From the NCBI RefSeq assembly GCF_000733845.1, contig NZ_JPOI01000001.1, positions 1,155,501 to 1,219,500 on the forward strand: 64,000 nt of DNA, written 5' to 3'. Shown in pieces: positions 60,367-64,000 of the stretch. Position 1 is the stretch's first letter, and each line of letters opens with the position of its first letter. Origin of the DNA: Geobacillus vulcani PSS1 (lineage in GTDB: Bacteria; Bacillota; Bacilli; Bacillales; Anoxybacillaceae). The notes beneath the pieces were generated by a model. It was not told the origin of the DNA. It did not search any database and saw nothing but the letters and a program-made list of their open reading frames with translations. The translations under genes and the position numbers were made by a program.

Positions 60367-60876
60367 GTGAACATCTATCTTGCCGATTTTGTCATTTGTG
60401 AACGAAACGAGAAGAAACACGCCCAAACCATGTACCATATTTATATTAAGGAAATGAAAAATCCGTTTTCCGTGCAGCTGAAAACGATCGCTCCGGCCAG
60501 TTTCACCGATTCATTGCGCTCGCTGAAAAACGAAGGGGAGCGGATGCGTTTTGCATCGGAGGGGGAGGCGCTGTTCCGCACGATCACCTGCTCCAAGGAA
60601 GCTCAACTCTATTTTGTATTTAAATGCACGAGCCAACTTTACATGTTTATTGTCAAGCTCGATCTTCGCCAAAAAAAGTTTACCGTCGCCCTTTATGAGT
60701 GGAATGAACTGAGGCAAAAATACGTCCCGATCCGCGCGGATGAATGGCTGGCGATGGAAAAACAGCTCATTTATGAAGTGCTGCAATCGATTTACCTTGT
60801 CGACGATCGACGCGTATCGTACTGGTTCGCGCATCCGTCGCCGCCGAAGCGAAGCGCGCCCCGTTCCGGTGCATAA
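60367..60876 (+). CDS. Hypothetical protein
   Basis: GTG start after GAGGGGGTCAAG; 169 residues. Soluble mixed alpha/beta sequence: FVICERNEKKHAQTMYHIYIKEM, FRTITCSKEAQLYFVFKCTSQLYMFIVKLDL, then a basic C-terminus. I do not recognise a family. TACAAT at 60309 is a possible -10. Confidence 0.55.
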   Translation: MNIYLADFVICERNEKKHAQTMYHIYIKEMKNPFSVQLKTIAPASFTDSLRSLKNEGERMRFASEGEALFRTITCSKEAQLYFVFKCTSQLYMFIVKLDLRQKKFTVALYEWNELRQKYVPIRADEWLAMEKQLIYEVLQSIYLVDDRRVSYWFAHPSPPKRSAPRSGA

Positions 60877-61050
60877 ACTTCTTCCTTCTTCCAATCAAAA
60901 AAATCGTTTCCTTTCATGGTTTTCATCCGTTATACTGAAAATATAAAACATTACGATTTTGGCTCCGGGACGTCAACCGGTCTGAAGGACCATCCCGCAT
61001 GAGCCCTTCAATGAAAAACGAAACAGACGGCGAAGGGAGAGGGCGCATCC

Positions 61051-62409
61051 GTGAAACCGAGCCATGTCATCTTCGCCGCCGCCATGGCTTCAGCTTTCTT
61101 TCTTGCACCGGATGACAGCCAGGCGGTGGAATGGAAAAAAGGCATGAGTTCCCCTGAAATCAAACAGCTCCAGCAGCGCTTGAAAGAAAAAGGCTTTTTC
61201 ACATATCCGCGAGCGACGGGCTACTTTGGCTCCATTACCGAAGAAGCGGTCAAAGCGTTCCAACGGGCGATGAACTTGCCGGTCACCGGCATTGTCGATG
61301 ACGCCACCTACACGAAGCTCAAAAGCGCGCCTGCCTCAAATGACATGCTCGCTCTCGGTTCCCGCGGGGCGGCCGTCAGTGATTTGCAGCGCTGGCTGAA
61401 GCGGCTCGGCTATTTTCACTACCCGCAAATCACCGGCTACTATGGCGCAGTGACAGCCGATGCCGTGAAGCGGTTTCAGCGGGCGAACGGGCTTCCCGCC
61501 ACCGGGCGGGCGGATCGGGCGACGCTTGAGCGGTTGAAGCAAAAAGCAACAAGTCAGCTGGCCGCGTCATCTGACGTGCTGACGATCGGTGACCGCGGCG
61601 ACGTCGTCCGCAAGCTGCAGCAACAGCTCCAGCAGCTCGGGTACTTTACTCATTCGGATATCACGGACTACTACGGGGTGCTGACGGCCGATGCTGTCCG
61701 CCGCCTTCAACGTGACAATGGTCTGCCCGTAACGGGGGTCTTGGACAATCAAACTGCCGCCCTCCTCGAGCGCGCGGTGAAAGCGAAAACAACCCCGCAT
61801 GCACCGATCGAGCGCGAACGCTCGGTGATTCGCCTCTCGATTGGCGCGCTCGGTGAAGACGTCAAGCGCATCCAGACGAAGCTGAAAGAGCTCGGCTACT
61901 TTCTCCATTCCGAGGCTACGGGATACTACGGCGTCGCCACCGCCGACGCCGTCCGCCGTTTCCAACAAGCGGCCAAACTCCCCGCGACCGGCGTCGTTGA
62001 CAGCGAAACATACGAGCGTCTGATCGGACAAGCCCCTGCGGCGAAACTGGACGTCATCGAACTCGTCGCCGATGCGGCTGAGTTGCTCGGTGCCCCATAC
62101 GTTTGGGGCGGCGATACGCCGGAAGAGGGATTTGACTGCAGCGGCTTCATTTTCTACCTTTTCCAGCAACAAGGCGTCACCGTGCCGCGCACCGTCGCTT
62201 TGATGTGGAATGCAGGCGCATCGGTTTCCGCCCCGGAAGTCGGCGACATCGTCTTTTTTGCCACGACAACCAACAGCCCATCGCACGCCGGCATCTATAT
62301 CGGAAACGGTCAGTTTATCCATAGCGGCGCCTCGACCGGCGTCACGATCAGCCGCCTCGACCAATCGTATTGGAAACAGCGGTACTTGGGGGCGAAGCGG
62401 TTGTTTTAG
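61051..62409 (+). CDS. NlpC/P60 peptidoglycan hydrolase with four peptidoglycan-binding repeats
   Basis: GTG start after GAAGGGAGAGGG; 452 residues. The signal peptide ends near SQA. Four PG_binding_1 units (about 31-92, 102-160, 172-238 and 270-330) share ATGYFGxxTxxAVKxFQRxxxLPxTG. The C-terminal NlpC/P60 domain has FDCSGFIFYL (catalytic Cys), SPSHAGIYIG (His) and FIHSG. It cleaves D-Glu-DAP or similar cell-wall peptide bonds outside the cell. It is upstream of a secreted hypothetical protein and the S-layer gene. Confidence 0.92.
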   Translation: MKPSHVIFAAAMASAFFLAPDDSQAVEWKKGMSSPEIKQLQQRLKEKGFFTYPRATGYFGSITEEAVKAFQRAMNLPVTGIVDDATYTKLKSAPASNDMLALGSRGAAVSDLQRWLKRLGYFHYPQITGYYGAVTADAVKRFQRANGLPATGRADRATLERLKQKATSQLAASSDVLTIGDRGDVVRKLQQQLQQLGYFTHSDITDYYGVLTADAVRRLQRDNGLPVTGVLDNQTAALLERAVKAKTTPHAPIERERSVIRLSIGALGEDVKRIQTKLKELGYFLHSEATGYYGVATADAVRRFQQAAKLPATGVVDSETYERLIGQAPAAKLDVIELVADAAELLGAPYVWGGDTPEEGFDCSGFIFYLFQQQGVTVPRTVALMWNAGASVSAPEVGDIVFFATTTNSPSHAGIYIGNGQFIHSGASTGVTISRLDQSYWKQRYLGAKRLF

Positions 62410-62454
62410 CATACTGGCACGACAACGATGACCAAAATGAGGAGGAAAACGAAG

Positions 62455-63234
62455 ATGAAACATGCATCCCAAATGGCAGCCGCCATCTGCCTCGCCGCCG
62501 CCGTCGCCCTCGGGGGAAATGGGCAAACGGTTGACGCCGCCGTCCAATGGGGGCACGTTCAATGGAAACAAGGCATGATCGGCAAAGTCGTCATTTTGCG
62601 CGACACGCCCCTATATCGCTTGAACGGAATGGCATGGCAGTCCGCCATGACGGCGAAACAAGGGCGCGAGTATCGCGTCTACAGCCAAAAGCGGGCAGGC
62701 GGCGCCGTCTATTACAGCCTGGGAGGGGGGCTGTATGCCAAACAAGGGGACGCCATCCAATACGTGCCGTTCACCAAGGATGAGCTTCTCTCTCTTGTCG
62801 CCCGCTCATTGAAAGGGCAGTACATTCTTCAGGCCGGGAATGAATCCGTTCCGTTCGTTATTGAGCAGAAAAAAGGCAGCCGCCTGTTCGGCTGGTACTT
62901 ATACGGCCAACATATGTCCTTGCCCGTTGAAGGGCGAATCGACGGTGCGACGGTGACGCTCTCCATTTTCTTCAACGACAACGTCGAAGCGATTGCCGAC
63001 TCGATCTCCTACTTAAAAGCATACAACGTGCCGAAGGAAGAGATCGAAAAAATTGCCGAACAGCTTGCCAACAGCGGGGATTACGCCATGCAGCTGCAAT
63101 TTTCCATCACCAACAGCCCGGAACAATTTTCAGGACAGTTCCGCTTTCTCGATCTGTACTTGAATGATCGCTATGACGTCGTCAAAATGACGCTGGGCCA
63201 ACCGATGGACGTCACGGTGAAGAAAAACGATTGA
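62455..63234 (+). CDS. Secreted hypothetical protein
   Basis: 259 residues, start at ATG 62455 behind GAGGAGGAAAACG. The signal peptide reads MKHASQMAAAICLAAAVALG and probably ends at VDAA. The mature part starts with an SH3-like segment (WKQGMIGKVVILRDTPLYRLNG, YRVYSQKRAGGAVYYSLGGGLYAKQGD), suggesting cell-wall contact, then a domain I cannot place. It is 45 bases after the NlpC/P60 gene, likely co-transcribed. Confidence 0.65.
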   Translation: MKHASQMAAAICLAAAVALGGNGQTVDAAVQWGHVQWKQGMIGKVVILRDTPLYRLNGMAWQSAMTAKQGREYRVYSQKRAGGAVYYSLGGGLYAKQGDAIQYVPFTKDELLSLVARSLKGQYILQAGNESVPFVIEQKKGSRLFGWYLYGQHMSLPVEGRIDGATVTLSIFFNDNVEAIADSISYLKAYNVPKEEIEKIAEQLANSGDYAMQLQFSITNSPEQFSGQFRFLDLYLNDRYDVVKMTLGQPMDVTVKKND

Positions 63235-63605
63235 TGTTTTTGTACAAAATGTTTGCCAACCAAAACCATCAAACAGCAAAAATATCGTTCTAAATTTCCA
63301 TTACCAGCATATTCATATCAATGTCGCCATCGATGGCAATAATTTCAATGGCATATTCTCTAAAAAATTTGTATTTAGGACTAGAATTTAGAAGAAAAAT
63401 GTATTATTATAGGAGACGTGGAGCATTGAGGAATTCTGCTCAAGTGCTAGCAATGGATGCTAGGTTTTCTAATCAGCCCAGCATCTAGCCATCAAGGATG
63501 ATATTGGTTGATGTTAGCACCTTTTGGACAATGAATCTACTAAACTGCCACGTTTAGTAGTCATTGTCTGGAGTTTTATAAAAACGAAGGGGGATTTTAG
63601 GCTTT
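63235..63605 (+). promoter_or_regulatory. Long structured leader of the S-layer gene
   Basis: No gene. CTAGCA-ATGGA-TGCTAG (63447-63463) is a small hairpin. GACAATGA...CTACTAAAC (63527-63545) pairs with GTTTAGTAG and TCATTGTC (63552-63568), giving 17 bp with a 2-base bulge and 6-base loop. Long stable leaders are typical of highly expressed S-layer mRNAs. TATTAT at 63402 is a possible -10. Confidence 0.6.
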
Positions 63606-64000
63606 ATGGACAAAAAGAAAGCAGTCAAACTCGCTACAGCCAGTGCTGTTGCAGCGAGCGCTTTCGTCGCAGCCAACCCGCATGCTTCCCAAGCAGCAAC
63701 GGACGTTGCGACGGTCGTGAGCCAAGCGAAAGCGCAAATGAAGCAAGCGTACTATACGTACAGCCACACGGTAACGGAAACGGGTAAACTCCCGAACATC
63801 AGCGACGTTTATGCCGCTTACAACAAAGCGAAGCAAGCGTATGCGGACGCTGTCGCTGTCGTAAACAAAGCCGGCGGCGCGAAAAAAGACGCGTATTTGG
63901 CTGACTTGCAAGCTACATACGAAACGTATGTATTCAAAGCCAACCCGAAATCGGGCGAAGCGCGTGTCGCTACGTACATTGACGCTTACAACTATGCCGT
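63606..64000 (+). CDS. S-layer protein, SbsC/SgsE type (partial)
   Basis: The first 131 codons are present. The signal peptide MDKKKAVKLATASAVAASAF is cleaved near SQA. The mature N-terminus (TDVATVVSQAKAQMKQAYYTYSHTVTETG, AYNKAKQAYADAVAVVNKAGGAKKDAYLADLQATYETYVFKANPKSGEARVATYIDAYNYA) matches the coiled, wall-polysaccharide-binding N-terminal region of SbsC/SgsE of G. stearothermophilus, recalled from memory. It forms the crystalline outer layer. The C-terminal lattice part lies beyond the window. Confidence 0.9.
   Translation, partial: MDKKKAVKLATASAVAASAFVAANPHASQAATDVATVVSQAKAQMKQAYYTYSHTVTETGKLPNISDVYAAYNKAKQAYADAVAVVNKAGGAKKDAYLADLQATYETYVFKANPKSGEARVATYIDAYNYA

Overview
The window is chromosomal DNA of a thermophilic Geobacillus-type Bacillota. 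The grounds are a moderately GC-rich coding style, Bacillus-like ribosome-binding sites, an N-acyl-amino-acid amidohydrolase that reads like G. stearothermophilus AmaA, and the start of an SbsC/SgsE-type S-layer gene at the right edge. No rRNA, tRNA or intact CRISPR array was seen.

Left part (1-9.3 kb): the tail of a UDP-glucose dehydrogenase gene, amaA, a PIN-toxin/antitoxin relic broken by a short repeat, a VanZ-like protein, a 27-aa holin-like toxin with a likely antisense RNA, and a ruined ribose operon. Only rbsR, rbsK and an internal piece of rbsB remain, and a 3.1-kb three-gene transposon (zinc-finger protein, frameshifted DDE transposase, AAA ATPase) sits in the rbsB piece.

9.3-12.1 kb is the most interesting stretch. 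It is an AT-rich island with a consensus promoter, a 21-codon peptide gene ending in ATCYDW, an unknown protein, an MFS-like exporter and a DUF692-type (MNIO) enzyme. It looks like a compact, possibly undescribed RiPP pathway.

12.1-26.6 kb: an ars operon (arsR, acr3, arsC), an oxidoreductase and a VOC protein. A pyruvate/branched-chain 2-oxoacid dehydrogenase set follows in the unusual order E2-E1alpha-E1beta, joined to a D-lactate/glycolate oxidase. Next are a divergent RpiR regulator and GH4 6-phospho-glycosidase, and an Rpn-type nuclease.

26.8-34.6 kb: a three-component sugar-sensing system (membrane-anchored binding protein, LytS/YesM-like kinase, YesN-like regulator), then an ABC sugar importer whose promoter carries a 16-bp direct repeat at 20-bp spacing. 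36-46 kb: a minus-strand organosulfur cluster with ssuE, a LysR regulator, ssuD, two DszA/NtaA-like monooxygenases, a DszC-like flavoprotein and a MetNIQ transporter. It still holds the tail of a lost ssuA.

46-64 kb: fructokinase; a TetR-MFS efflux pair; AcoD-like aldehyde dehydrogenase with DUF779; aspartokinase; a sortase-D/acidic surface protein pair; ywpF and ssbB; an XRE regulator; an NlpC/P60 hydrolase with four peptidoglycan-binding repeats; and the S-layer gene behind a long structured leader. Two short non-coding repeat families (six ~140-bp CTAG-ended copies and three ~210-240-bp copies) are scattered through the window and mark several rearrangements.
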